Part shown: piece by piece, positions 52,066 through 63,702 of the stretch | Layout of the letters: every line of letters begins with the position of its first letter | How positions within the stretch are numbered: position 1 is the stretch's first letter | From: Voacanga thouarsii | Taxonomy: Eukaryota > Streptophyta > Magnoliopsida > Gentianales > Apocynaceae | DNA length: 64,000 nucleotides | Direction of reading: 5' to 3' | NCBI GenBank assembly: GCA_026120185.1 | Contig: JANUWF010003368.1 | Span: forward strand, 3,348,001-3,412,000 | Notes under the pieces: generated by a model | What the model saw: only the letters and a program-made list of their open reading frames with translations | The model's database searches: none | What the model was told of the DNA's origin: nothing | Made by a program: the position numbers and the translations under genes

Positions 52066-53777
52066 ATTTTTAATCTAATTATAACAAAATTCCTCAAAAT
52101 TATTTTAAATTTTATTTGATTATTTTCAAATTTAGTCACAATACTTTTGGTAATTATTACAATAAATTTAACGACTGGATCATTAATTTAATATATTTCT
52201 ATTTGTAAATACTAAGACATATTTCTATTTTATAGATATTATTGCATAAATGTGATAAAATAAAACGAATGATCTTCAAATTTGGTCAGTAAACTTGTTT
52301 TGACTTTATAAATACATGTAATGGTTAGATCATTGATTTTTCAAATGAATTTTTGATCACATCGTAAGTTTTCATATATTTATATGAAAGAGCTTGAATT
52401 TCATTTTAATTATTAGTTATTCTAAGATATATATACATATATACATATATATTATTTATATATAGTATAATATATTCTTATTAGTTAGTGAGTATTGGAT
52501 TAATGTGTTATATTAAATAAATAATTTTTTAATTACAAACATACATATGTGTGTATACATATATATCTACATACCTAGGTGGAGCATACTATCTCATAAC
52601 TATATATATAGACATTCTATCTATAATTTTTATTGTAAAAGTAAACTTTATATAATTTTATTTGTCACATTAACTATTTATATTTTTATATTATTTTTTA
52701 TACATATTTTTTAATTTTTTAAAAAATTATGAGATTTAAATATTAAGCATACTGAAATTATTCTAATAAAATCTTTCCAAGCATATATTTGAGAACTAGA
52801 ATTAACTTGTTTTATTTTATTCCATTGTAAATTGTTTTGTTTATTTTATCTTATTATGTTTATTATTTTTCTTTGTAAATTGTCAAAGAACCTTTCTTTG
52901 TTATTATATCTTTTCCCATATATTATCTTGTATTTTCCATCATACTTTTTTGAATCACATTTTTAATTAAAATTTGCAAAAAATTATAAAATTATTTTTT
53001 ATTATATCTTTTCCAGTATTTTATGTTGTATTTTTCATCATATTTTTCTAATATATTATCTTGTATTTCCCAATTTTGGGCATAATATTATTTTCTATTT
53101 AAAAAAGCACAATATTATCTTTTATTTAAAAAAGAACCACACTATTATTTATAGGATATGCTATTTTCTAAAAGTACTTTGATTACCCTTTGAACTAAAT
53201 AAATTTATACAAAATCCAAAATTTAGGATATGCTATTTTAAGATTTATTTGGATTGGAATTATATTGAATTTTTTAAAATACAAATATAAATTTTGAATA
53301 TTATTAAGAATTTATGGATTCAAAAAATCAAAATTACAATCTATCGAAATGAAAAATTAAACTGCTAATATTTTCCAAAATAAAATTAATTTATATTAAG
53401 TCCATTTTTTCCCAAAAAAAGACATTAAATGATTTCTTTCGAAAAGAGCTAGTAGTTAAGCACATCCTTATTTTAATTTTTCAAAGAACACGAGTTGTGT
53501 ACTATTGGGTAATGGTTTTATGTCCTGGGCAAAAGGGTGACCAAAGAGTTGGGTTTTTTGTCCACTCGCACACTAAAATATCTCACTATAAAACATATAA
53601 TTAACTATTAATAAATAGTATATTTTTTGCCTTTTCTTTCACTTGCAAATTCAAATTCATTAAATCATTATATGTGGGACCAGAAGATAATTTGTCTACC
53701 AATAGTAACCACAGTTCAATTTGTCTGTTGATTCCAGCAACAATAACTACTTTATTTGTCCGATTCTCACCTTTAAT
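52066..53777. other. AT-rich CACTA-2 interior with inner repeats
   Basis: 52125-52345 holds two units with 'caaatttagtcac' or 'caaatttggtcag' and 'taatggttagatcattga', as in CACTA-1. The rest up to the hAT element is very AT-rich with no gene. Confidence 0.6.
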
Positions 53778-56700
53778 TAGCAATGGCTAGTGGGCCGGTT
53801 CAGCCTGGCCCGCGCGGCCGAACCGCCCACTGTGCCCGGTCTGGGCCAGGGGGTAAAACCCCTAGCCCGCCACGGGCCGGCCCGTGGGAACGGCTCTCCA
53901 AGTTTTATTTATTGCATTTCAGCCCCCCTAACGGTTGAAATGTTTTTTTTTTTGCATTTTGGTCCCTAACGGTTATATTTTCTTTTTTAACCCCCAAAAC
54001 TCTATAAATACCCCCCAATTCAACCCAAAACTCATCAAACACTCTTTAATTCTCTCAATCTCTCTCCAATTCTCCATTTTCTCTACAAAAGGTATTAGAA
54101 TAGAATTTATTTTTGTGTTATATTTTTTCAATTCTTCAAGAAAGTCTTTATATTTTGGAAGATTGTTGAGTAGCGGAATAATGGATACTGGATACAAGAA
54201 GTAAAAAGCTCCACAAAGTATTGTTATTCTTGAATCTTGGTCATCAACGAGTTAGTATTTCTTAATCTTACATTCTTATATTTTGGCTTTATTAATTGTT
54301 TATTTGTTTTAGTTATTTGTTTAATTTTAAGTTAATTTATTTTTTTATATTTTTCAATTCTTTTTTTTTCATTATTTGTTAATACTTTATTTTTTTGAAC
54401 TTTTATTTGAATTTTGGTTGCTTGTTTTTTTTTTAAGAAATAATGGATCCAAATCAATATCATCATTTTTCTTCATCCTAATTATCTGCACATTTTGATT
54501 TTAATATAGATCCAGCTTTGAATTTAATAAATAATGAAATAGGTAATGGAGATGAAGGTCCTAGTAGGTCTAGTGTTAGTGTTTCATAATCACAACCAAG
54601 TCCAACAATTAATCCTGACGAATCTAATATAGGTGAGGATGATGTTGAAACAATGGATGTTACAACTAAAACAAAAACATCTATGGTTTAGAATATTTTT
54701 GAAAAAGATAATGATAGTGGTAGGGCAATATGTAAAATTTGTAGGGCGGTATATGCACATAAGAAGAGAGGAGGGATGGGAACATTAGTTAGACATATGA
54801 AAAGGTCACATAATGATTGGTTAGAAAACCTACTTAAATAACAACAAATACGTACTACAGGAGGTCAAATTATTGGTAATTTTCAATATGATCATAAAAA
54901 AAATAGAAATGCATTTGTTAAAATGATTGTTCAAACTAAATGACCTTTTAATTTTGCAGAAAATCCATATTATGAACAATCTATGCAAAATAATTGTCAA
55001 CCAGCATGGAAAATAATTCCTAGAACAACATTAAAAAATGATATAATAAAGATATATAAAGAAATGAAAGAGTATCTAATTGCTATGTTTGATTCTTGTA
55101 ATTGGAAATTTGCTCAAACTTGTGATGGTTGGACTGCAATTACTAATGAATCTTATTTGTGCATTACATGTCATTGGATAGATCATGATTGGTTAGTACA
55201 AAAAAGAACTATTTGTTTTAAATTATTTGAACATCCTCATGTAGGTAGTAGTATAGTTAGAATGATTACTCAAACATGTCGTGAATATAGGATTTTAAAT
55301 AAAATTATTTCTATTTCTTTAGATAATGTTTCAAATAATGATTCCACTGTAACAATTTTAAAAAATACTATGAATCCTATGTTAGATGGTATTTTATTTC
55401 ATACTAGGTGTGCTTGTCATATGCTTAATTTGTGTGTTAAAGAAGGATATAAATATATTGATGATATTGTTAATATAATTAGAAATGTTGTTTTATTTAT
55501 TAAAACCTCCCCAACTAGGCAACAAAATTTTAAAGCATTATGCCGAGAACAAGGTGTATCTTTTAAAAAATTTAGATTAGATTGTAAAACTAGATGGAAC
55601 TCAACTTTAGATATGTTTGAAAGTGTTATACCTTTTCAAAACCAACTTATTGAATTTTGTAATAGTAATAATTTTTAACCTCCACTAACTGAAACACATT
55701 TTGAAAATTGTATTGTACTTTTAACATTTTTATTTACTTTCAAAGAAGCTACTGAACTTTTATCGGGATCTTATTATCCCACTACTCATCATATTCTTCC
55801 AACACTTGCTAAGGTAGCACATATTTTTGGTTAATATATGTATCATCCCCAATATGGTTTTTTTATGAGAAGTATGTTTAAAAAATATAAAAAATATTAT
55901 GAAGATATTCCTATTTTATATTGTATGGAATTGTGTATGGATCCTAGAGTAAAGACGCCTGGTTTTCATAGTATTATGAAACATTAGATTTTGATGAATC
56001 ACAAACACTTAAACAATGTATGATAAAAGACATAAAAGATAAAATAGCTAAAGCTTTATCTGACATGTATAATTTGTATGAGTTTGAGTCTTCTTGTTCT
56101 AGTTCTCCTAGTTTAAGTAGGCAAGCTTCATCATCTAATAGTCACTTTCAACCTCCGCGAAAATCTACCTCTTCAATTTCATCAGTATTTAATCCATGGA
56201 GTATTATGAAATGTAAAAAAAGATCGACTACCACTTACAACGAGATGACAATTTATGAGATGCAGCCCTTGATAGAAAATGAAGATCAACATTTTGATAT
56301 TTGTGGTTGGTGGAAGGCTCATGTAAGTCAATACCCCATTTTATCTAAAATAGCACGTGATCTTTTGACACCACCAGTCTCTACAGTGCCGTTGGAAAGC
56401 GTCTTCAGTGAGAGTGCTCGAACAATCGATGAAAGAAGATCTCGATTGGCTCCTCAAACTTTGGAGATATTAATGTGTTGTAGTAGTTAGTTTGCAGCCA
56501 AAGATAGGACGGCTAATTCGTGGATTATTGATGATGACTCAAATGATGAATGGGGTGAACCAAGTAGTTAGTTTAGTATTTTTGTAATTAGAAATTTAGG
56601 ATAAGTAATATTATGTATTTAATTTTATTTTTAGGATATTTATTATATTTTTAAATTTTAATCATTGTAATATTTTTAAGAGGTTTAGGCATCAAGTCTC

Positions 56701-57005
56701 CTTCTTATGTAATCTTTATTTTATTAATTAATAAAATAGATAGGGGTCCAAGCCAAACCCCCCACCATTTCAAGGTGGCTTTTTTATAATTTAAAAAAAT
56801 TGTGTTAAGTAGGAAAAAAAAAAGAGGAATAAGCCCACGGGCCGGCCCGCACCGGCCTGCGGGTCTTACGAGCCAAGGGCTTGGGCTGTGCCGGTCCTAA
56901 GGCCTCTGGCCTAGGGACCGGCCCGCCCCTCTCTGGGACCGGTCCACATGGAGCCTGGCCCTGCACGGCCTAAAACTGTGCTGGTTGGCCTATTAGCCAT
57001 TGCTA
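53778..57005 (+). mobile_element. hAT element with TIRs and 8-bp TSD
   Basis: TIRs TAGCAATGGCTAGTGGGCC (53778) and, reversed, TAGCAATGGCTAATAGGCC (ending 57005). Flanks CCTTTAAT (53770-53777) and CCTTCAAT (57006-57013) form an 8-bp target-site duplication with one mismatch. Both ends have GC-rich subterminal blocks with 'gggccggcccg'. Length 3228 bp, right for a full hAT. It holds a dead transposase gene. Confidence 0.93.
54443..56571 (+). pseudogene. hAT transposase
   Basis: From ATG 54443 one frame runs for about 1.5 kb. A BED zinc finger is visible ('AICKICRAVYAHKKRGG', 'LVRHMKRSH': C-x2-C and H-x4-H-type ligands), then the RNase-H-like core of RICESLEEPER-type transposases ('CDGWTAITNESYLCITCHWI', 'ISLDNVSNND', 'HTRCACHMLNLCVKEG', 'CKTRWNSTLDMFE') and the region 'LLSGSYYPTTHHILP'. 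In-frame stops lie at 54479, 54587, 54689, 54839, 54941, 55676 and 55832. A frameshift near 55980 leads to the dimerisation domain 'DICGWWKAHVSQYPILSKIA', 'VSTVPLESVFSESARTIDE', with another stop at 56488 and an end at 56571. Most stops fit C-to-T change from Gln, Arg or Trp codons. The protein would cut and paste hAT elements; this copy cannot. Confidence 0.93.
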
Positions 57006-57013
57006 CCTTCAAT

Positions 57014-57332
57014 CATGCTCTCTATTTCTGCTTTCCATCTCCATTCTCTTCGGCTTCCTATGTGCCTTCTTCTCTCTTCCCTCTCCCTCTTCTTCCTATC
57101 ACTCTTTTGAGAATTCTAGCTAACCCAAGCTATTTTCCTGCTACATGTTATAGCCAACAACAAGAACTGCAAGCTGGGAAATATTTTGTGCTTCTCCCTT
57201 TAAAGTCTGATGTATTCCCATGAGCTAGAAGGTCACGTTGAACATGCCAGTCTTCTTTTAGTGTATTTGTTTTCTAGTTTCTAGTTCGTTTATGATCCTC
57301 CTTGATTCTTTTTTGTTTTCTTATGGTGACAG
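57014..57332 (+). other. Pyrimidine-rich host-like DNA before the bHLH fragment
   Basis: 'cttctctcttccctctccct' and similar tracts, then an intron-like stretch ending in an acceptor 'ggtgacag' at 57325-57332. It may be leader and intron of the gene from which the bHLH piece comes. A longer frame covering the hAT end and this part is not a gene. Confidence 0.3.
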
Positions 57333-57425
57333 AAATGCTGAAAGTTATGCAGAGAGAGAATTGCAGAGAGGATGAAAGCTCTGCAAGAACTCGTACCCAA
57401 TGCGGAGAGGATGAAAGCTCTCTAG
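57333..57425 (+). pseudogene. bHLH transcription factor exon fragment
   Basis: After a splice acceptor, 57351-57404 encodes 'RERIAERMKALQELVPNA', which is the basic region and helix 1 of the UNE12/LRL-type plant bHLH factors (DNA-binding through the E-box). The family goes on with Asn-Lys-Thr-Asp and helix 2. Here 'ERMKAL' is instead repeated by a direct duplication of about 20 bp (57363-57382 and 57402-57421), followed by a TAG at 57423. No helix 2 is found nearby, so it is a fragment. Its strand is opposite to that of the RKD gene 1.3 kb away. Confidence 0.75.
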
Positions 57426-58757
57426 CTGAAGGTCCCACAATAGATTCTTAGAACAACACTGCTGACAACATATCCATTTTCTTGTCCTAGATAGTCATTT
57501 TGTTGGGTTTGCTTTATTCATTTTTATAGTATTAAAATACTCAGAAGCTTAGCTTTTGTTTTTTGTTTTTTGCTTCTACTATGCATCTCCTATATAGATA
57601 TTTGAAGCTGCTTTTCCTCATTCTATCGCAGGGTTGGCTTAGTTTATTAAGAGTTTAGCTCCCCCCCCCGAGAATCGATTTTTATGTCTTGAGGTTAATA
57701 CACTTTTCTTGCTTGCAAGGCTATAAGGAAGGTGAATATTTCATTGTAATCTTTGTAAGCCTTTTAGTCATTCATTTATAATTACCTTCTTTCTGTGCAC
57801 TGAAAATGTTGATAAACCTCAAAAGTTGATAACTGGACAATGAGAATGGTTTCTCTAGTTTATGATCAATTGACTGGTAAAGTTTGTAAAAGATTCAATA
57901 TTTAATGCTTTTTTTTTGTAGTGCATGAATTTCTTTTGCCATTATATTAGATGTTAATGCAAGTCTTGTAGATTTTTTAGTTTTAGTTCTATAATACCTA
58001 AAGAGTCCTTTTATTCATGACTAGATTGTTATGCAGACTAGGTTTTTTTTTTCTTTTTCTTTTATGTGATTGTGTTCTAATCAACTTTTGGCTATATTAG
58101 CTAAAGAGTCCCACGATAGGGTCCATTACCTCCCCTCTTCTTCCCTAGTCCATGAATTAAATTAAAACATGGACTCATGGGCTGACTCGTAAGGTTCATT
58201 GTGCATGAGTGCTTTCCATGTGCAGTTCTGTTCTTGCATGTACTTTTCTCCATGTTTTTAAAAGACATGTAGTCAGTATCTATTAACCATGGAAGCTGAA
58301 CTGTGCTGTGATATTTCATGCTGAAATAAAAAAATCTAAGTTATTGAAGCCCACGTTTTTCTTGGTCTTTCAGTTTATATAGTCTTGAATTCCTCGACCT
58401 ATGTTGTCATTTCTTTTCTTATCTCTTATAGAAATTATATTATTATTTTGGAATACTAAAGGGCATAGCATGTGATTAGTATATCATGATGCAAGTTGTT
58501 AATGTTAATCCATTCAGAACATTGAGCCATTTGCATTATTTATGTTCACTTTGGTTTCTTTGATGTTGATTGCATAGGATATTTTTCTTTGCTATTAGGA
58601 TTTGTTTGAGCACAATCATACATGGAATGCTTGGAGGAATAAAATGATATATGGATATACTTCCTGTTTGAATATGAATTGCACAAGCTTGGAGGAATAA
58701 TTTGCTAAAGTAAAACAGTTCTGGAATAGCTGGGTTGAAGGGATGCCTAAAACACCT
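57426..58757. other. Intron-like DNA without supported exon
   Basis: Moderately AT-rich, non-repetitive sequence of host type. A C tract lies at about 57661-57669. I could not assign exons on either strand. Confidence 0.4.
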
Positions 58758-59564
58758 TCATTTGAGTCTTAAACATGATTTAGTTTTTTTTTTATTATAG
58801 TTGGTCTTGAAGCATACTTGTCTCAGTCTTTTAGTTCGGTCCTCCAACTGTGTATCAGGGATTTCTTCCAACAATTTCTTTTCATGTTCCAGTATCTCAA
58901 TGGCTTCTCTCAAGTTCTTCTTAGCTATATGTTCTCCTTCTTCATTTCGCATCTCCTACAAATCCAAAGGCATGCTCTCAAATTATTAGTTTTTTGTTAT
59001 CTTGGGAGTATATAATTAACTTATTTACAAGTGTGTGTGAGAGAGAACCTGAACTTTCTTGATTAGGGTCTCCAAGCTTATCAACTTCATGTGAGGCCAT
59101 CGACGAATTCCCAACTCCTTAAATCTTTTCTTGAGAATGGTTAGGCCAACATTTAGTTCTTTGGCCGCCCGAGTGAGTGGCATGTAAAAGTACTTCAAAA
59201 TAGCTTTTCTTGATAATATCTTGGAGCTACAGCCCTTCTCCTTTCTCTGCTTCCTGATTATCTTCTTCTCCATAAGAACTTCGTTTGAAGTGATACCTTC
59301 AAGATGCATTTCATGAACTATATTCTAGCTTTGTTCAAAATCTATTATGGAGTAGAAATGATCATGCATATCCACCATCAGAGGAAAAGTATCAAAAGAA
59401 GTCTCTTGAATAGGCAGATCAAATTGGAAATCCAAAGCAGCAGTCTCTTGAATGGGTAGATCAAAATAAAATGGTTGGATTGAAAAGGAAAATACATCGA
59501 AATCTTCTTCTTTGGAAACTAGTTCAAAATTTGACCACATCTCAAATGAATTAAGACTATCCAT
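58758..59564 (-). pseudogene. RKD: RKD (RWP-RK domain) transcription factor gene with one in-frame stop
   Basis: Exon 1 (59564-59049) starts 'MDSLNSFEMWSNFELVS', has an acidic N-terminus with 'FDLPIQET' twice, and a TAG at 59327-59325 (Gln fits by C-to-T). It continues with 'SKILSRKAILKYFYMPLTRA', 'AKELNVGLTILKKRFKELGI', 'RRWPHMKLISLETLIKKVQ'. This is the RWP-RK domain, with Met for Arg before the Lys. The intron is 59048-58956 (93 bp, GT..AG, phase 0). Exon 2 (58955-58758) gives the coiled-coil tail 'AIEILEHEKKLLEEIPDTQL', 'EDRTKRLRQVCFK'. RKD proteins are nuclear regulators of egg-cell and reproductive identity. From Met 59309 a 152-residue product with the whole domain is still open, so some function cannot be excluded; only the N-terminal activation part would be lost. 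Confidence 0.85.
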
Positions 59565-59570
59565 TTCTGA

Positions 59571-59810
59571 GAAAGGGATATATATATCTGTGCGGGAAAA
59601 GGGGAAGGATGACTGAGGAGAGAAAAAGACTAAGGGATGACTAATGACTGATGACTAAGGGATATATATATCTGTACAGGACGAGGGGAGGGATGACTGA
59701 GGAGAGAAAAAGACAAGGAGGAAGAGAAAGAGATAGATGACAGGTTCTGTGCGGGAAGAGGGGAGGGATGATTAAGAAGAGAAATAGACAAAGAGAAAGG
59801 GGAAAAGACG
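59571..59810 (-). promoter_or_regulatory. Tandem repeats in the RKD 5' flank
   Basis: Three degenerate units of about 65-90 bp (59571-59656, 59657-59746, 59747-59810), each with 'ctgtrcrggamragggg' and 'agggatgaytgaggagagaa'. The first two begin with 'gggatatatatatctgt'. On the minus strand these give TATATATA boxes; the one at about 59661-59671 lies about 100 bp before the ATG and is a plausible TATA box, the one at 59578-59587 is too close to it. Regulatory role is inferred from position. Confidence 0.45.
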
Positions 59811-60527
59811 AAAAATCGTTATTAATAATCCAAGACCATACATATTGATAGACAGATTGATTGAAAAAATCATGACGATTGGTTTGCTCATTTTACATAA
59901 AATATTTTAATTACTGCTTTATCTTTTATTAGAGCCACATGACTGCGCAAAATATTTTAATTGCATTGTCCTGACATTTTTCTGTTGTTGTGACTTTAAA
60001 TATAATTAGGCTTTGTTGCAGAATATGCACATTAGTTTCATAGTTTAGAAAATTTATGTCGGTATATGTCTACATTTTAATATTGGAATCATTTAATTGT
60101 CAAGACTGATATTCGATTTGTGTATTGTGCAGGTAAGGAAATGTTCTAAAGCCCAACCTACTTACCTTGAGCTATGTTTGGTAAAAACTAATATTTTGTC
60201 GAGACCGAAGAGAGGAAGAGACAAGAAGGAAGGGGAAAAGATGATACCACGAAGAGACAAGAAGGAAGAGGAAAAGATGATACTAGGGAGGATTGACGTA
60301 CTCAATTTTGTTTCTTGTTTTACATGTACTACTATTTTTAATAGGTTTCTTGACATTTCCTACTTGTTATATATGTAGTATTACTTCTCTTGTGGAGTTT
60401 AAGGATTATTTATGATTTCAATGTTCAAGAGATTGATTTTGATTTGTTTAGCATTAAGCAAATTGTGCTTTGTTTTCATTGGTGTTGAATGAGTTGAACA
60501 TATTGTATTTGGTTTGAAATTGCAGGT
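59811..60527. other. AT-rich stretch with a 36-bp repeat
   Basis: 'gaagagacaagaaggaag' units at 60215-60247 and 60251-60283 (period 36) give a Lys/Glu-rich frame of no known family. The flank just before the solo LTR ends in 'ttgaaattgcag', an acceptor-like site. No gene is supported. Confidence 0.4.
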
Positions 60528-60532
60528 GGATA

Positions 60533-63500
60533 TGTAACACCCCACGACTACGTACCCTAAAAGGGCGGGGATGTCGCCCCGTCCCATAGGACAAGGGGTC
60601 TTTAAAACGAGGTATAAAATACAAAGGCAACCTCCAAGAGATTCAACTTAGATAAATAAAGAAATACTCTTATTACATCAGGCTCAACTTGGAGCAAAAC
60701 GAAATAAAAATAATTAATCGTTCAACAGCTTAAACAACAAATGTCTCCTAAGCAAAGATGACAATAATTAGAAAAGCTTCAACTATCAATGCCCCGCTGA
60801 CTCAGCACAGTCTATCTCCTGAAAACATGATGTAAAACAGTGTGAGAATAAATCTCAGTAAGTCCTATGTGTGCACATAGTGTTTAAAACTGTACGTGTA
60901 TGCAAAGTGGAAAACATTTGTAGAAATACTTGGCAAGTCATAAATAATTTCTCTTTCGCAAAGAGTGGGTCTCCCATAATCATACTTTACACAAAACAAT
61001 CATCCACTCGAATAAACAGTCATGTCACCACACGTTGGGCTCTATGAGAACAAAATGGCCAAGGCACCACACTTTGTGCACCTTGTCCGGACCAAATTAC
61101 CACACGTTGGGCGTTCTGATCAAGGTGAGTGTACAGCTCACTGGGTGAGATACTCCTCATTCTCTACACCCAACAAAACCATCTAGGTGTCCATGCTGGG
61201 AAAATAAATAATACCTTATCAGGTACACATGCTAGCTCGGACCGGCGTGACCAACCAATACTGTCGCCTTTTCAAGCAGAGCTTATCTTTTGGAGGTGGC
61301 CTCCTGCCAGAAGACTTACTCTAGCCCTCCAAGACTAGTATTGTTAGCCTACCCTTATTGAGTACTCAATGAACATATCCGTCAATTCCTGATTCACAAT
61401 ATTTCCAAACCTTGGCTTTGTAAAACGTGATTTTCTTTAAAAGAGATTTCTAAAAGTTTAAGGAAAAGAATATTTTTCTTGATAAAATCGTTAGTTTGAC
61501 AAAACCGTTTAAAGAATAAATATCCACGTTTACAACCCAAGCAAACATAGTTCAACAATAGCTTTACAAAGCTTCACAACATAAACTTGCCATCACAACA
61601 TTTAACAAAAGAGTTTATGCAAGGACTTACTTGATATGCCTCAGATAAATAAGATAAATTCACTGCTTGCTTTCTTCAATTATCCTCCTGATCTAAACCA
61701 TATAATATTATGATCAGGGCTTCAATTAATTTGAACATGTGCCAAACTCATTTATTTTCATAACAATTCACAATCCCTTAAGATCATATACTATGACCAT
61801 ATATTCAACAAGGTAATAGACATCATCTACTACCTTAAACCTTAATTCTGGCATTAAGGGTAAGTATTTCCGTACCTTACAACAACCGGGTAGCAAGATC
61901 CCGATGCTCCTATGGTGATTGTCCCGAGTTCGTTGAATTAGAAGAGAAAAGTTGTCTCCTTTTTCCTTCCTTATGACCGAGAATGCATAAAGAGATGAAA
62001 TTAGCCTTGAGATGGCGTGATTCCAAAGAAGAAAATGAATAGAATTGATGGAAGAAAGGAATCAAGAAGTTGAGATGGTTTTTGCTTACCTTGGAGGGTG
62101 ATCGGTTTTTCCTAGGTGTTGTTCTTGAGGTTTTCGAAAATTTGCTGTGGAGTTCTTGCTGGAATTTTTGTGTAGAATGGAGAGGATAGACGGCTGCTAT
62201 GATTTAGAGTTAGAGAAGATTGGTTTAGGGTTAGATGGTGATGTTTAGAAAGACTCCTAATGGCTTTAGGTTTCTTGGACAGCAAGGCCGAAAATTGCAG
62301 CTCACGAGTGCCTTCTTGCTGCCGACTTTGAGAGGGTTTAAGGGAGAAAATATTTTGCAATTTTGCTCCCTTGTTCTGGCCGAACTATTGCTCAAGAAAA
62401 GGGCTGATAGTGTTTAGAATTTTGGGCTAAAAAAGAAGAGTTTGCGAGGTTTTTAGGGCTGAAATTTCTGTGCGCGTGCAGTAGTTTTGTTGTGCGAAAT
62501 TGCTGAACAGGAGAGGAAGAATTTCCGGACTGTTTTAGCTGTGGTTTTGTCGAAATTTCCAGAGAAAAAATGAGGATTTTAGGCACTGAAAAATAGCTTG
62601 ATCAGCTAGGGTTTTTCGGTGTGTTTGTGTGCAAAATTTAGGTTGGAATAGGAGTACAAGGCTGGCCGAAATTTTCTGTACAAAGCTGTCAAAAATTCTG
62701 GTTTCCTAGCTGGCCGAAATTCTGGAATTTGTGTGAGTAAAATCTAGTTTTGCACAGCAAAGATAATCTGAATTGATGGAAGATGTTTTAGGGGATTTGA
62801 GCTAGGGTTTGAAGGGTTGGATTGTACTTAAAGGTGCTGGAATTTCGGACAGCTTGTGTTAACACAAAGCTGCCGAAATTCTGCTAGGTTTAGGAAGAAA
62901 ATCCTAGTCGAATTAGGATTGCAATAAAAATCTGATTTGCTAAAGGATTTAGGATAAGATTTCCTAGCTTTGGAAGAGTTTAAGTTGAGCTAAAATTCCT
63001 CTAAGAAGTGGCAGCACTTGCTTGAAATTTTTTTCCAGATTTTTAGCTTAGGTTCTAGGGTTAAAATCAACAAGGTTTCCTACTAGAAAAATGCTTCATT
63101 AATTCCAACTATCCATGGCAAGATCTATCTAGCTAAATTCAAGCTGAAATTTTAATTATTAGCTAGGGGTTTTTCGAAAATCCTAAGGAATAAAAGCTGA
63201 AAATTAAAAGTGAACTTTATTCACATCAAGGTCCTTAAATTTAGGAAATAAATATAGAGACTTATTTCCTTGGAATAATGACATTAAAATTTCTCTAGGT
63301 TTGCTAGATCTTTTTCGGCCAAGACATGGAAACTCTAAGGAAAGGAATTTTCAAGAAGAGAAACTAACTTCACAAAAGGTAGGATTCGAACTCAGGTCAC
63401 CAAAGGAAATCACCAACCTCCCCGCTATTCCAAAACAACTCCAATACTAATTTTTTCTACAATCAGTTCTCACCACCCCCCAATACTCATCCTTCCAAAT

Positions 63501-63697
63501 CTTCGACCAAAACTCCCTTATCCAAATCTTTAACAACACAACTATTTCACATCAATTAATTCAAATGCAAGAGCAACGGAAAAATCCACATGCATCCATG
63601 CAAATAAAATAATTCTAAGCTACCACATAAGATGCAAAATGCTATGCAATGCATGACTTTTCCCATAGTCAAAGGTGGTTTTGGGCGGGGTATTACA
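60533..63697. mobile_element. Gypsy solo LTR with perfect TSD (LTR-3)
   Basis: TGTAACACCCC at the left and GGGGTATTACA at the right, 3165 bp, flanked by GGATA on both sides (60528-60532, 63698-63702). Blocks shared with LTR-1 and LTR-2 ('gtcgccccgtccc', 'caaggggtcttta', 'aaatctcagtaagtcc', 'ttattgagtactcaa') put it in a related subfamily, and they indicate the same minus orientation. The right half contains repeated 'gctggccgaaattctg'-like stretches. No internal region, so a solo LTR. Confidence 0.93.
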
Positions 63698-63702
63698 GGA
63701 TA

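Noticed and set aside
56948..57223. 91-codon frame with a hydrophobic N-terminus
   Set aside because: It starts in the hAT terminal region and crosses the TIR and TSD; the Pro/Ser/Phe content is from pyrimidine tracts.
60097..60378. Lys/Glu-rich frame as a real gene
   Set aside because: Coding look comes from a 36-bp duplicated purine-rich unit; no homologous family recognised and no clear start.
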